Origin: Arenicola marina
Taxonomy: Eukaryota > Annelida > Polychaeta > Arenicolidae
Assembly: GCA_964019135.1 (NCBI GenBank)
Contig: OZ025260.1
Location: 30,932,254 to 30,996,253, forward strand
DNA: 64,000 bases
Direction of reading: 5' to 3'
Below, piece after piece: positions 12,731 through 27,900 of this stretch (within the stretch, counting starts at the first letter, position 1; the number at the start of each line of letters is the position of its first letter). A model generated the notes under the pieces. The model made no database searches. It was given only the letters and a program-made list of their open reading frames with translations, and had not been told where the DNA came from. Position numbers and translations under genes: made by a program.

Positions 12731-14704
12731 GCTGTTCGTCATCCTCCCAACACGTCAATAATGTAATAACTGTCCTTGCACCCTTTACTTCCGGCGTTTG
12801 TCCTTTCGCCTGCGGTGACCCGAGATCATTTACACGGGGACATGCACGTATGTAGCTCGTAACTTCCGTATACTCGTTTCTTCCCGTCACAGGGATATGG
12901 CATTTTGCACACCGTGTAAACTAAAGCCGACAAACTGCCCCACGGTGTGTCGCCCTCAATGTGAAATTACGTTTCACGCTTAGCGTTTGCGTTTGCTTGC
13001 GGATCAATCAGTCATAATTTGTTCTTATTTTAGGGGTTGCAATTAAAGATGTTTTGAGGAACAGGAAATTGAAGATGTGGCGATCAACCAGGAACTATGG
13101 TATTAGGCTCGGGTTAAGCTTACTTGCCGTTCCAGTGATTTGCGTCAGTTCGCTTCGCCCAACCATCATTGCTGACAGCTTGATGTTTATGTTGATGTTT
13201 AAGCCACGTTTACGCCACCTGCACATCACGTGACTGACGTAACGTGACTGACCCCCTTCACCCTGCCACTCTAACCCACTGGGGGTTGGGGGTGGATGGA
13301 GGGGGGGGGGCGGATTTGGCGACATTGTGATGCCCAATCCCGATCAGCCCTCATCACCCATTGTGACATCACAGTCGCAATGGCTTTACAGGCTTTAGCC
13401 GGAATTGTAGAAATCTCGGTTGTAAATGGACGCTCTCCACTGATTAAGTGTGACCATGACAGTTACCATTATCTTCAGTCAGAAATGTACACATGCTTAT
13501 TTCTAGACTATTGCAATTGACCACTTCTTAATGCATAGCTTAATTAAGACAGAGATTGAAGTGCCAGCTTTTTCTGCTTAGCTTTGCTGGACCCGCCCCC
13601 CCCTGTCAGGGCCCCTCGCCTTTCTAGCAGGTCCTTGGTTAATATCAATTGTAATGCAATGTACATGATTTTTTTTGCACTGCAGGCTCACAGATTCTTG
13701 TAAAACGATTCAAATCAATTGGATGCCCCTCCACTTAAAAAAAAACGACTGGCTTACTGTCAAACCTTCCTCCCACCCCAACCTACCCTATCTCCACCGT
13801 CCGCTGTCTCACCACCCAGCGATCTTCCTTGGCCGTCGAATTGATCCACGCTATAGATCCTATCGGCCCTCACCCCCTAACCGCTTCGCCAGAGATCAGG
13901 CTGTGGGTCCGCCAGACCAGGACACCAGGCCAGGCAGGGTGACCGGGATGAGAATGGTAGCTCAGGGTGGGGCGGGTTGTGAGGGGGAGAGGGGTGACTC
14001 AATGGAAATCGAGGGGTGAGTCCTAAATAAATTGAGCCGCTTGCTCCTGTTATAGGCGGACCGTCCGTCCACACGGTCGGCCTTTCTGCCGTAGCGGCGC
14101 TCTGATTGGTCGACCTGAGATCAGAGCCGCCCGCCAACAGGCAGACGACACTTTTAGTGTCGTCGCAGGGCGCTGCGTGGCGCTTTCTGTTACTCGGGCG
14201 TTGATGAGGATGTCGCTTGGAGTAATGCGCTGGACCGAAGGAAGGCAGTTAGTAGTGGTTCACTCGGATTACTGTAGCTCCCGGTTCATTTCGGCCACTA
14301 AAAGGTGAGTTTGGGAATATCGTATATGCGACCGACTGGCTGGAGAAGGTGGGGTGTGACATTCACGCTGGCCGTTCGGTGCCTTTTCATGGTTTCATTT
14401 TAATTGCCATGGAGGAGTTTTTTTATGCCAGTAATATATATGATAGATTATTGGGTCTTATTCACCGTTATGCTCATCAGCTTAATGATTATCCTTACCT
14501 CGACCATCTTCCTATCGTCAGCATAAACGCCACTAGTACGCTAAGGTAGCACCACTATTACCCGCAGCTTGTGCGTCCTTGTTATTATTCAATCACGTCA
14601 TTTATTATATACAGTACTCCAAAATTGATCAAACCTAATTACCTTTACCCTCAATTAATTACTTAATGCGTCATCATCGCTATTACGCTCAATACCATAC
14701 ACTA
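12731..14704. other. Gene-free region
   Basis: No credible exon. A single diverged copy of the next satellite's unit (CTAAGGTAGCACCACTATTA) sits near 14541-14561, outside the main array, and suggests the array was once longer. Short open frames of up to about 114 codons have no recognisable domain. Confidence 0.45.
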
Positions 14705-17135
14705 GTACGGTAAGGTAGCATCACTATTACCGTAAGGTAGCATCACTATTACCGTAAGGTAGCATCACTATTACCGTAAGGTAGCATCACTATTACCGTA
14801 AGGTAGCATCACTATTACCGTAAGGTAGCATCACTATTACCGTAAGGTAGCATCACTATTACCGTAAGGTAGCATCACTATTACCGTAAGGTAGCATCAC
14901 TATTACCGTAAGGTAGCATCACTATTACCGTAAGGTAGCATCACTATTACCGTAAGGTAGCATCACTATTACCGTAAGGTAGCATCACTATTGCCGTAAG
15001 GTAGCATCACTATTACCGTAAGGTAGCATCACTATTACCGTAAGGTAGCATCACTATTACCGTAAGGCAGCATCACTATTGCCGTAAGGTAGCATCACTA
15101 TTACCGTAAGATAGCATCACTATTACCGTAAGGTAGCATCACTATTACCGTCAGGTAGCATCACTATTACCGTAAGGTAGCATCACTATTACCGTAAGGT
15201 AGCATCACTATTACCGTAAGGTAGCATCACTATTACCGTAAGGCAGCATCACTATTGCCGTAAGGTAGCATCACTATTACCGTAAGGTAGCATCACTAGT
15301 AGCGTAACGTAGCATCACTATTACCGTAAGGTAGCATCACTATTACCGTAAGGTAGCATCACTATTACCGTAAGGTAGCATCACTATTACCGTAAGGTTA
15401 ATCATCACTATTACCGTAAGGTAGCATCACTATTGTCGTAAGGTAGCATCACTATTACCGTAAGGTAGCATCACTATTACCGTAAGGTAGCATCACTATT
15501 ACCGTAAGGTAGCATCACTATTACCGTAAGGTAGCATCACTATTACCGTAAGGTAGCATCACTATTACCGTCAGGTAGCATCACTATTGCCGTAAGGTAG
15601 CATCACTATTACCGTAAGGTAGCATCACTATTACCGTAAGGTAGCATCACTATTACCGTAAGGTAGCATCACTAGTAGCGTAACGTAGCATCACTATTAC
15701 CGTAAGGTAGCATCACTATTACCGTAAGGTAGCATCACTATTACCGTAAGGTAGCATCACTATTGCCGTAAGGTAGCATCACTATTACCGTAAGGTAGCA
15801 TCACTATTACCGTCAGGTAGCATCACTATTGCCGTAAGGTAGCATCACAATTACCGTCAGGTAGCATCACTATTACCGTAAGGTAGCATCACTATTACCG
15901 TCAGGTAGCATCACTATTGCCGTAAGGTAGCATCACTATTACCGTAAAGTAGCATCACTATTACCGTAAGGTAGCATCACTATTACCGTAAAGTAGCATC
16001 ACTATTACCGTAAGGTAGCATCACTATTACCGTAAGGTAGCATCACTATTACCGTAAGGTAGCATCACTAGTAGCGTAACGTAGCATCACTATTACCGTA
16101 AGGTAGCATCACTATTACCGTAAGGTAGCATCACTATTACCGTAAGGTAGCATCACTATTACCGTAAGGTTAATCATCACTATTACCGTAAGGTAGCATC
16201 ACTATTGTCGTAAGGTAGCATCACTATTGCCGTAAGGTAGCATCACTATTACCGTAAGGTTAATCATCACTATTACCGTCAGGTAGCATCACTATTGCCG
16301 AAAGGCAGCATCACTATTGCCGTAAGGTAGCATCACTATTTCCGTACGGCAGCATCACTATTACCGTAAGGTAGCATCACTATTATCGTCAGGTAGCATC
16401 ACTATTGCCGTAAGGCAGCGTCACTATTGCCGTAAGGTAGCATCACTATTACCGTAAGGTAGCATCACTATTACCGTAAGGTTAATCATCACTATTACCG
16501 TCAGGTAGCATCACTATTGCCGTAAGGCAGCATCACTATTGCCGTAAGGTAGCATCACTATTTCCGTAAGGCAGCATCACTATTACCGTAAGGTAGCATC
16601 ACTATTACCGTCAGGTAGCATCACTATTGCCGTAAGGTAGCATCACTATTGCCGTAAGGTAGCATCACTATTACCGTAAGGTAGCATCACTATTACCGTA
16701 AGGTTAATCATCACTATTACCGTCAGGTAGCATCACTATTGCCGTAAGATTAATCATCACTATTACCGTAAGGTAGCATCACTATTACCGTAAGGTGGCA
16801 TCACTATTACCGTAAGGTAGCATCACTATTACCGTCAGGTAACATCACTTTTACCGTAAGGTAGCATCACTATTACCGTAAAGTGGCATCACTATTACCG
16901 TAAGGTAGCATCACTATTACCGTAAGGTAGCATCACTATTACCGTAAGGTTGATCATCACTATTACCGTAAGGTAGCATCACTATTACCGTAAGGTAGCA
17001 TCACTATTACCGTAAGGTAGCATCACTATTACCGTAAGGTTGATCATCACTATTACCGTCAGATAGCATCACTATTACCGTAAGGTAGCATCACTATTAC
17101 CGTATGGTAGCATCACTGTTGCCGTAAGGTTAATC
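14705..17135 (+). repeat. 22-bp satellite (GTAAGGTAGCATCACTATTA)
   Basis: About 110 head-to-tail copies of a 22-bp unit whose core is GTAAGGTAGCATCACTATTA. Recurrent variants are GCCGTAAGG, GTCAGGTAGC, a TAGTAGCGTAACG copy and a one-base-longer GGTTAATCATCAC form. The variants recur at intervals, which points to local block duplication. Homogeneity falls towards the right end, and decayed copies continue to about 17705. Confidence 0.97.
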
Positions 17136-17194
17136 ATCGATGTTATCACCCCGTGACCCAGTAGGTATTGTAGCGTGTGCTCTGTTAGACTAAG

Positions 17195-17433
17195 GGCCGC
17201 CCCGATAGCTCAGGTGGTTAGAGCACTCTGGTCATCTGAAAGCCTAACGGCACGTGGGTCGGTGGTTCGAGCCCCGCTGTGGTCATGGCTGTGTGGTCGC
17301 TGGATAAAGATCCCATGTTTTCCTCGCAAAGAGTAGGGGGTTACCCCGTGGACATGGCGCCACTCTTCCATCCCTCTCCCATTGACGCGATATGACCAGA
17401 ATTGGTTAAACGTCCTGAATAAACAACCATCCA
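17195..17433 (+). mobile_element. tRNA-derived SINE, apparently full length
   Basis: The head has an A-box TAGCTCAGGTGGTTAG at 17206-17221 and a B-box GGTTCGAGCCC at 17264-17274, the internal RNA polymerase III promoter of tRNA-like SINEs. A conserved body follows (GATAAAGATCCCATGTTTTC, GGACATGGCGCCACTC, GACGCGATATGACC), ending in a CGTCCTGAATAAACAACC tail. No complementary acceptor stem is visible, so it is not a working tRNA gene. Truncated copies of the same family occur at 8985-9125 and 39281-39352. Confidence 0.85.
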
Positions 17434-17436
17434 ACC

Positions 17437-17640
17437 GTCTGTCTGGCTAGCCCCTAGCGGCCGGTACGTGGTTCAAATCCCACCTGTGTAAATGTCTGTT
17501 TGTTCAATATAAGGATCGCATATCTTCTTTCGCAAAGAGAAAGGGTTATTCCTCTGTTCTGTCCTGAACCTTCCCATTGTCGCGATGTGGGCTATTGAGG
17601 TTAATACGTTCTACTGAACCAAACCATTATTATGGTAATC
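17437..17640 (+). mobile_element. Second, diverged SINE in tandem
   Basis: Directly after the first SINE lies a degraded relative. It has a B-box GGTTCAAATCC at 17470-17480, then a body with AAGGATCGCATATCTTCTTT, CGCAAAGAGAAAGGGTTA and CCATTGTCGCGATGTGG, which aligns to the first element's body. The A-box is poorly preserved. It is probably an older insertion or a member of a sister subfamily. Confidence 0.65.
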
Positions 17641-18639
17641 GCCACGACTACAAAAAGCTTAGGCATCACTATTTATCACATAAGTTAGCGTCACTATTAT
17701 CCGAAGATCACTCATTAGTTCACTATTACTATGATCATTACTGTACTTCATGCCAGTAATCTATTCAATACTAAGTTGTTAATTTGATTTATGATTCCAA
17801 CGGATCAGTAAGAGGGTATACTAAATGCATAGGCATGCCAACACAACAACGTTCACCCCCCCCCCCCCCTTTCCACCCCCATCGTTTTCCTCCTGCAAAA
17901 GAAAGCTAGTGCCGTTGTGTGCTGGTATATACAAGTCAATTTATATCTACTGTGGTTTGTAAATATTGGTTCTCGCGCGTCCTGCGCACCTCACTATTGT
18001 AATCATGTTCCTGTCACAGTAACCAAAGACCCAACGTCCACCTTTAAACTACAGCGTCATACAACAAAGCAATTTGCCGGCATGGCGAAATGGACGACTG
18101 ACGCACGTAACGAATCTACTGATATTTACTAATATACCGATAACAGTGGATCTGTAGATAAATGGATTTAAGAATGGGATTATACATCATTTATATATAG
18201 TAAGGCCTCTGGATTAATCGTTCTTTCGTCCTTTCTACGGCTTACACTACAGCGTCCTCCCATACGAGAATGTAATGGCTGACTCACTACTGATATTTAC
18301 GGATCCGCTGATAACTGGTAGATTCGAATCGATTGATTTGGAAATGTGAGGGAGAGCCGACCCTTTTCTCGGCCAAACACGCCCATCGCAGTCGCTAAAG
18401 CCTGGATAACCTCGTGTTTGCTGAAGGTTGCTGAACAAGTCTGCTTTTTGCGATTTGGGATCACTATAGATATAATTGTATAAATTAGGTAAGGCTTTAA
18501 TCTGTTCCTACCGGAATTATCCAGCTACAATAAGATTTCTAGGGCCTTTTGGAAAAACGTCCCAAAAACAATTTCTGACTTTGCGACATAAACGTATTAT
18601 CATATATATCAGGGTAAAACTGGCAGCAATGTTTTGATC
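17641..18639. other. Gene-free region with decayed satellite copies
   Basis: Degenerate copies of the 22-bp satellite unit appear around 17660-17705 (for example TTAGCGTCACTATTA). A run of C lies at about 17857-17870. I see no coding exon. Confidence 0.5.
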
Positions 18640-18880
18640 TCGTTTTACGCAATAAAGTCACACTTTTCCACATGAAATGTGCCATTTTTGCCAACACCAT
18701 TCCTTAATATCTATTGCATATATATTTTTGTTGTTGTTGAGAAACGCTCGGGACATGAGACTAAACCGATTGGGCCTTGGAATGGTCCAATTAGAGGTTA
18801 ATTTATATTTTAAAAAGATGTAAATGCATGACGTCGGTACTGGGAATCGAACCCTGGACCGCTGGCTTTTTAAGATCCTG
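18640..18880 (-). mobile_element. Possible SINE-like dispersed element
   Basis: Read on the - strand, a B-box GGTTCGATTCC (18843-18853) lies in a tRNA-like setting. The left end carries AATAAAGTCACACTTTTCCA, which recurs in similar form near 31886 and, more weakly, near 8660, so this is a dispersed family. The boundaries are guesses and no target-site duplication was found. Confidence 0.4.
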
Positions 18881-18983
18881 AAAACAACATATCGCCGTAT
18901 GAGTAACTTCAATACTCAGTGCCAATAACTTCCATATCTAGCTTGTAATGAACAGCTTAATGATATGGTAATGTCAGAGTATG

Positions 18984-21900
18984 ATTACCACCCCTGTATC
19001 TTTACCACCGCTATATCCTTACCATCACTGTATCTTTACCATCACTGTATCCGTACCACCACAGTATCCTTACCACCACTGCATCCTTACCATCACTGTA
19101 TCCCGCACCACCAATGTATCCTTACCATCACTGTATCCTCACCACCACTATATCCTGATCACCAATCTATCCTTACCACCACTGTCATCCTTATCACCAC
19201 TGATCCTTACCATCACTGCATCCTTATCACCACTGCATCCTTACCACCACTGCATCCGTATCACCACTGCATCCTTACCACCACTGTATCCTTACCACCA
19301 CTGCATCCTTACCAGCACTGTATCCTTATCACCACTGCATCCTTACCACCACTGCATCCTTACCACCACTGTCATCCTTATCACCACTGATCCTTACCAT
19401 CACTGCATCCTTATCACCACTGCATCCTTACCACCACTGTCATCCTTATCACCACTGATCCTTACCACCACTGCATCCTTATCACCACTGCATACTTACC
19501 ACCACTGTATCCTTACCACCACTGCATCCTTACCAGCCCTGTATCCTTATCACCACTGCATCCTTACCACCACTGCATCCTTACCAGCACTGTATCCTTA
19601 CCACCACTGTATCCTTACCACCACTGCATCCTTACCACCACTGTATCCTTACCACCACTGTATCCTTACCACCACTGCATCCTTACCACCACTGTATCCT
19701 TACCACCACTGATCCTTACCACCACTGCATCCTTATCACCACTGCATCCTTACCACCAATCTATCCTTACCACCACTGTATTCATATCACCACTGCATCC
19801 TTACCACCACTGATCCTTACCACCACTGCATCCTTATCACCACTGAATCCTTACCACCACTGTATCCTTACCACCACTGATCCTTACCATCACTGCATCC
19901 TTACCACCACTGCATCCTTACCACCACTGTATCCTTACCACCACTGTATCCTTACCACCAATATATCCGTACCACCACTGTATCCTTACCACCACTGCAT
20001 CCTTACCATAACTGTATCCCGCACCACCAATGTATCCTTACCATCACTGTACCCTTACCACCACTGTATCCTTCACCACTACTGTATCCTCACCACCACT
20101 ATATCCTGATCACCAATCTATCTTTACCACCACTGTATCCTTACCACCACTGCATCCTTACCACCACTGATCCTTACCATCACTGCATCCTTATCACCAC
20201 TGCATTCTTACCCCCACTGTATCCTAACCACCACTGATCCTGACCATCACTGCATCCTTACCACCACTGCATCCTTACCACTACTGTATCCTCACCACCA
20301 CTATATCCTGATCACCAATCTATCCTTACCACCACTGTATCCTTACCACCACTGCATCCTTACCACCACTGATCCTTACCATCACTGCATCCTTATCAGC
20401 ACTGCATCCTTACCACCACTGTATCCTTACCACCACTGATCCTTACCATCACTGCATCCTTACCACCACTGCATCCTTACCACCACTGTATCCTTACCAC
20501 CACTGTATCCTTACCACCACTGTATCCTTACCACCACTGTATCCTTCACCACCACTGTATCCTTACCACCACTGCATCCTTGCCACCACTGCATCCTTAC
20601 CATCACTGTATCCCGCACCACCAATGTATCCTTACCACCACTGTATCCTTACCACCACTGTATCCTTCACCACCACTGTATCCTTACCTCCACTGTATCC
20701 TTCACCACCACTGCATCCTTACCTCCACTGTATCCTTCACCACCACTGCATCCTTGCCATCACTGTAACCCGCACCACCAATGTATCCTTACCATCACTG
20801 TATTCTTACCACCACTGCATCCTTACCACCCCATTATCCGTACCATCACTGTGTCCTTACCACCACTGCATCCTTACCATCACTGTATCCCGCACCACCA
20901 ATGTATCCTTAACATCACTGTATCCTTACCTCCGCTGTATCCTTCACCACTACTGTATCCTCACTACCACTATATCCTGATCACCACTCTATCCTAACAA
21001 CCACTGTATCCTTCACCACCACTGTATCCTTACCTCCACTGTATCCTTCACCACCACTGCATCCTTACCTCCACTGTATCCTTCACCACCACTGCATTCT
21101 TGCCATCACTGTATCCCGCACCACCAATGTATCCTTACCATCACTGTATCCCGCACCACCACTGTATCCTTCACCACTATTGTATCCTCACCACCACTAT
21201 ATCCTGATCACCACTCTATCCTTATCACCACTGTATCCTTACCACCACTGATCCTTACCATCACTGCATCCTTACCACCACTGCATCCTTACCACCACTG
21301 TATCCGTACCATCACTGTATTCTTACCTCCACTGTATCCTTCACCACTACTGTATCCTCACCACCACTATATCCTGATCACCACTCTATCCTTACCACCA
21401 CTGTATCCTTACCACCACTGCATCCTTACCACCACTGTATCCGTACCACCACTGTATCCTTACCACCACTGTATCCTTACCACCACTGTATCCTTACCAC
21501 CACTGTATCCGTACCACCACTGTATCCTTACCACCACTGCATCCTTGCCACCACTGTATCCTTACCACCACTGTATCCTTACCACCACTGTATCCTTACC
21601 ACCACTGTATCCTTACCACCACTGCATCCTTACCACCACTGTATCCTTACCACCACTGCATCCTTACCACCACTGTATCCTTACCACCACTGTATCCTTA
21701 CCACCACTGTATCCTTACCACCACTGTATCCTTACCACCACTGTATCCTTAACACCACTGCATCCTTACCACCACTATATCCTTACCAGCACTGCATCCT
21801 TACCACCACTGTATCCGTACCACCACTGCATCCTTACCATCACTGTATCCCGCACCACCAATGTATCCTTACCATCACTGTATCCTTACCACCACTGTAT

Positions 21901-24900
21901 CCTTCACCACTACTGTATCCTCACCACCACTGTATCCTTACCACCACTGTATCCGTACCACCACTGCATCCTTACCATCACTGTATCCTTACCATCACTG
22001 CATCCTTACCAGCACTGTAGTCCTCACCACCACTGTATTCTCACCACCGCTGTATCCTTCACCACCACTGTGTCCTTACCACCACTTTATCCTTCACCAC
22101 CACTGTATCCTTACCACCACTGTATCCTTACCACCACTGTATCCTTAACACCACTGCATCCTTACCACCACTATATCCTTACCAGCACTGTATCCTTACC
22201 ACCACTGTATCCGTACCACCACTGTATCCTTACCACCACTGTATCCTTACCACCACTGCATCCTTACCATCACTGTAACCCGCACCACCAATGTATCCTT
22301 ACCATCACTGTATCCGTACCACCACTATATCCTGATCGCCACTATATCCTTACCACCACTGTATCCTTACCATCACTGTATCCTTACCATCACTGCATCC
22401 TTACCAGCACTGTAGTCCTCACCACCACTGTATTCTCACCACTACTGTATCCTTACCATCACTGTATCCTTCATCACCACTGCATCCTTCACCACCACTG
22501 TATTCTTACCACCACTGTATCCTTACCACCACTGTATTCTTACCGCTATTGTATCCTTACCACCACTGTATCCCTCACCACCACTGTATTCTCACCACCA
22601 CTGTATCCTTCACCACCACTGTGTCCTTACCACCACTTGATCCTTCACCACCACTGTATCCTTACCACCACTGTATCCTTCATCACCACTGCATCCTTCA
22701 CCACCACTGTATTCTTACCACCACTGTATCCTTACCACCACTGTATTCTTACCGCTATTGTATCCTTACCACCACTGTATCCCTCACCACCACTGTATTC
22801 TCACCACCACTGTATCCTTCACCACCACTGTGTCCTTACCACCACTTGATCCTGATCACCACTATATCCTTACCACCACTGTATCCTTACCACCACTGTA
22901 TCCGTACCACCACTGCATCCTTACCATCACTGTATCCTTACCATCACTGCATCCTTACCAGCACTGTAGTCCTCACCACCACTGTATTCTCACCACCGCT
23001 GTATCCTTCACCACCACTGTGTCCTTACCACCACTTTATCCTTCACCACCACTGTATCCTTACCACCACTGTATCCTTACCACCACTGTATCCTTAACAC
23101 CACTGCATCCTTACCACCACTATATCCTTACCAGCACTGTATCCTTACCACCACTGTATCCGTACCACCACTGTATCCTTACCACCACTGTATCCTTACC
23201 ACCACTGCATCCTTACCATCACTGTAACCCGCACCACCAATGTATCCTTACCATCACTGTATCCGTACCACCACTATATCCTGATCGCCACTATATCCTT
23301 ACCACCACTGTATCCTTACCATCACTGTATCCTTACCATCACTGCATCCTTACCAGCACTGTAGTCCTCACCACCACTGTATTCTCACCACTACTGTATC
23401 TTTACCATCACTGTATCCTTCATCACCACTGCATCCTTCACCACCACTGTATTCTTACCACCACTGTATCCTTACCACCACTGTATTCTTACCGCTATTG
23501 TATCCTTACCACCACTGTATCCCTCACCACCACTGTATTCTCACCACCACTGTATCCTTCACCACCACTGTGTCCTTACCACCACTTGATCCTTCACCAC
23601 CACTGTATCCTTACCACCACTGTATCCTTACCACCACTGTATCCTCACCACCAATGTATCCGTACCATCACTGTATCCATACCATCACTGTATACTTCAC
23701 CACCACGGCATCCTTCACCACCACTGTATTCTCACCACCACTGTTTCCTTCACCACTACTGTATCCTTACCACCACTGTATCCTTACCACCACTGTATCA
23801 TTCACAACAACTTTGTCCTTCACCACTGTGTCATTACCACCACTGTATCCTTACCACCACTGTATCCTTCACCACCACTGTATACTTACCACCACTGTAT
23901 CCTTCCCACCACTGTATCCTTTACCACCACTATATTCTTACCAACACTGTATCCTTCACCACCACTGTATCCTTACCACCACTCTATCCTTCACCACCAC
24001 TTATCCTTACCACCACTGTATCCTTACCACCACTGTATCCTTACCACCACTGTATCCTTCCCACCACTGTATCCTTCAGCACCACTGTATCCTTACCACC
24101 ACTGTATCCTTCACCACCGCTGTATCCTTACCATCACTGTATCCTTCACCACTGTAAGCTTCACCACCACTGTATCCTTCACCACCACTGTATCCTTCAC
24201 CACTGTAAGCTTCACCACCACTGTATCCTTCACCACCACTATATCCTTCACCATCACTGTATCCTTCATCACCACTGCATCCTTCACCACCACTGTATCC
24301 TTACCACCATTGTATCCTTACCACCACTGTATCCTTCACCACCACTGTATCCTTACCACCATTGTATCCTTACCACCACTGTATCCTTCACCACCACTGC
24401 ATCCTTACCACCACTGTATCCTTACCACCACTGTATCCTTATCACCACTGTATACTTACCACCACTGTTTCCTTTACCACCACTGTATCCTTACCCCCAC
24501 TGTATTCTTCACCACCACTGTATCCTTACCCCCACTGTATCCTTACCACCACTGTATCCTTACCATCACTGTATCTTTCCCACCACTGTATCCTTCACCA
24601 CCACTGCATCCTTGCCACCACTGTATCCTTCACCACCACTGTATCCTTACCACCACTGTATCCTTACCACCACTGTATCTTTCCCACCACTGTATCCTTA
24701 TCACCACTGTATCCTTACCACCACTGTATCTTTCCCACTACTGTATCCTTTACCACCACTGTATCCTTACCACCACTATCCTTCACCACCACTTTGTCCT
24801 TCACCACGGTGTCATTAACACCACTGTATCCTTACCACGACTGTGTCCTTAACCACCACTGTAGCCTTACAACCACTGTATCCTTATCACCACTGTATAC

Positions 24901-27900
24901 TTACCACCACTGTTTTCTTCACCACCACTGTATCCTTACCACCACTGTATCCTTCACCACCACTGTATCCTTACCATCACTGTTTCCTTAACCACTACTG
25001 TATCCTTACCACCACTGTATCCTTATCACCACTGTATCTTTCCCACCACTGTAGCCTTACCACCACTGTATCCTTATCACCACTGTATACTTACCACCAC
25101 TGTTTCCTTCACCACCACTGTATTCTTACCACCACTGTATCCTTCACCACCACTGTATCCTTACCACCACTGTGTCCTTATCACCACTGTATCTTTCCCA
25201 CCACTGTGGCCTTACTACCACTGTATCCTTATCACCACTGTATACTTACCACCACTGTTTCCTTCACCACCACTGTATCTTTCACCACCACTGTATCCTT
25301 ACCACCACTGTATCCTTACCACCATTGTATCCTTACCACCACTGTATCCTTCACCACCACTGTATCCTTCCCACCATTGTATCCTTACCACCACTGTATC
25401 CTTCACCACCACTGTATCCTTACCACCACTGTATCCTTACCACCACTGTATCCTTATCACCACTGTATACTTACCACCACTGTTTCCTTTACCACCACTG
25501 TATCCTCACCCCCACTGTATTCTTCACCACCACTGTATCCTTACCCCCACTGTATCCTTACCACCACTGTATCCTTACCATCACTGTATCTTTCCCACCA
25601 CTGTATCCTTCACCACCACTGCATCCTTGCCACCACTGTATCCTTCACCACCACTGTATCCTTACCACCACTGTATCCTTACCACCACTGTATCTTTCCC
25701 ACCACTGTATCCTTATCACCACTGTATCCTTACCACCACTGTATCTTTCCCACTACTGTATCCTTTACCACCACTGTATCCTTACCACCACTATCCTTCA
25801 CCACCACTTTGTCCTTCACCACGGTGTCATTAACACCACTGTATCCTTACCACGACTGTGTCCTTAACCACCACTGTAGCCTTACAACCACTGTATCCTT
25901 ATCACCACTGTATACTTACCACCACTGTTTTCTTCACCACCACTGTATCCTTACCACCACTGTATCCTTCACCACCACTGTATCCTTACCATCACTGTTT
26001 CCTTAACCACTACTGTATCCTTACCACCACTGTATCCTTATCACCACTGTATCTTTCCCACCACTGTAGCCTTACCACCACTGTATCCTTATCACCACTG
26101 TATACTTACCACCACTGTTTCCTTCACCACCACTGTATTCTTACCACCACTGTATCCTTCACCACCACTGTATCCTTACCACCACTGTGTCCTTATCACC
26201 ACTGTATCTTTCCCACCACTGTGGCCTTACCACCACTGTATCCTTATCACCACTGTATACTTACCACCACTGTTTCCTTCACCACCACTGTATCTTTCAC
26301 CACCACTGTATCCTTACCACCACTGTATCCTTACCACCACTGTATCCTTCACCACCACTTTGTCCTTCACCACTGTGTCATTACCACCACTGTATCCTAG
26401 CCACCACTGTATCCTTACCACCACTGTATCCTTACCACCACTGTATCCTTCACCACCACTGTATCCTTACCATCACTGCATCCTTACCACCATTGTGTCC
26501 TTACCACCACTGTATCCTTACCACCACTGCATCCTTACCATCACTGTATCCCGCACCACCAATGTATCCTTACCATCACTGTATTCTCACCACCACTGTA
26601 TCCTTCACCACCATTGTATCCTTACCATCACTGCATCCTTACCACCATTGTATCCTTACCACCACTGTATCCTTACCACCACTGCATCCTTACCATCACT
26701 GTATCCCGCACCACCAATGTATCCTTACCACCACTGTATTCTCACCACCACTGTATCCTTCACCACCATTGTGTCCATACCACCACTTTATCCTTCACCA
26801 CCACTGTATCCTTGCCACCACTGTATCTTTACCACCACTGTATCCTTACCATCACTGTATCCTTACCATCACTGTATCCTTCACCACCACTGTATCTTTA
26901 CCACCACTGTATTCTTACCGCTATTGTATCCTTAGCAACCACTGTAGTCCTCACCACCACTGTATTCTCACCACCACTGTATCCTTCACCACCACTGTGT
27001 CCTTACCACCACTTTATTCTTCACCACCACTGTATCCTTCCCACCACTGTATCCTTCACCACCACTGTATCCTTCCCACCACTGTATCCTTACCACCACT
27101 GTATCCTTCACCACCTCTGTGTCCTTACCACCACTTTATTCTTCACCACCACTGTATCCTTCCCACCACTGTATCCTTACCACCAATGTGTCCTTACCAC
27201 CACTGTATCCTTACCACCACTGCATCCTCACCACCATTGTATCCTTACCACCACTGTTTCCTTCACCACCACTGTATCCTTACCACCACTGTATCCTTCA
27301 CCACCACTGTATCCTTCATCACCACTGCATCCTTCACCACCACTGTATCCTTGCCCCCACTGTATCCTTACCACCTCTGTATCCTTCACCACCACTGTAT
27401 CCTTCATCACCACTGCATCCTTCACCACCACTGTATCCTTATCACCACTGTATTCTTCACCACCACTGTGTCCTTACCACCACTTTATCCTTCACCACCA
27501 CTGTATCCTTACCACCACTGTATCTTTACCACCACCGTAGGCTTCACCACCACTGTATCCTTACCACCACTGTTTCCTTACCACTACTGTATCTTTCCTA
27601 CCACTGTAGCCTTACCACCACTGTATACTTACCACCACTGTTTCCTTCACCCCCGCTGTATCCTTACCATCACTGTATCCTTCATCACCACTATATCCTT
27701 GCCACCACTGTGTCCTTCACCACCACTGTATCCTTACCACCACTGTATCCTATCCTTCACCACCACTGAATTCTTACCACCAGAGTATCCTTACCACCAC
27801 TGTATCCTTACCACCACTGTATCATTCACCACCACTGTATCCTTACCACCACTGTATCCTTATCACCACTTTATCCTTACCACCACTGTATCCTTCACCA

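Noticed and set aside
12044-12890. Pro-rich or Gly-rich frames of 160-230 codons
   Set aside because: Explained by homopolymer G/C tracts and the 33-35-bp repeat.
14705-17135. CRISPR-like regular repeats
   Set aside because: There are no unique spacers; units are strictly head to tail, and the window is eukaryotic.
17195-17275. Functional tRNA gene
   Set aside because: A and B boxes are present, but no complementary acceptor stem closes the fold, and the sequence continues into a conserved SINE body.
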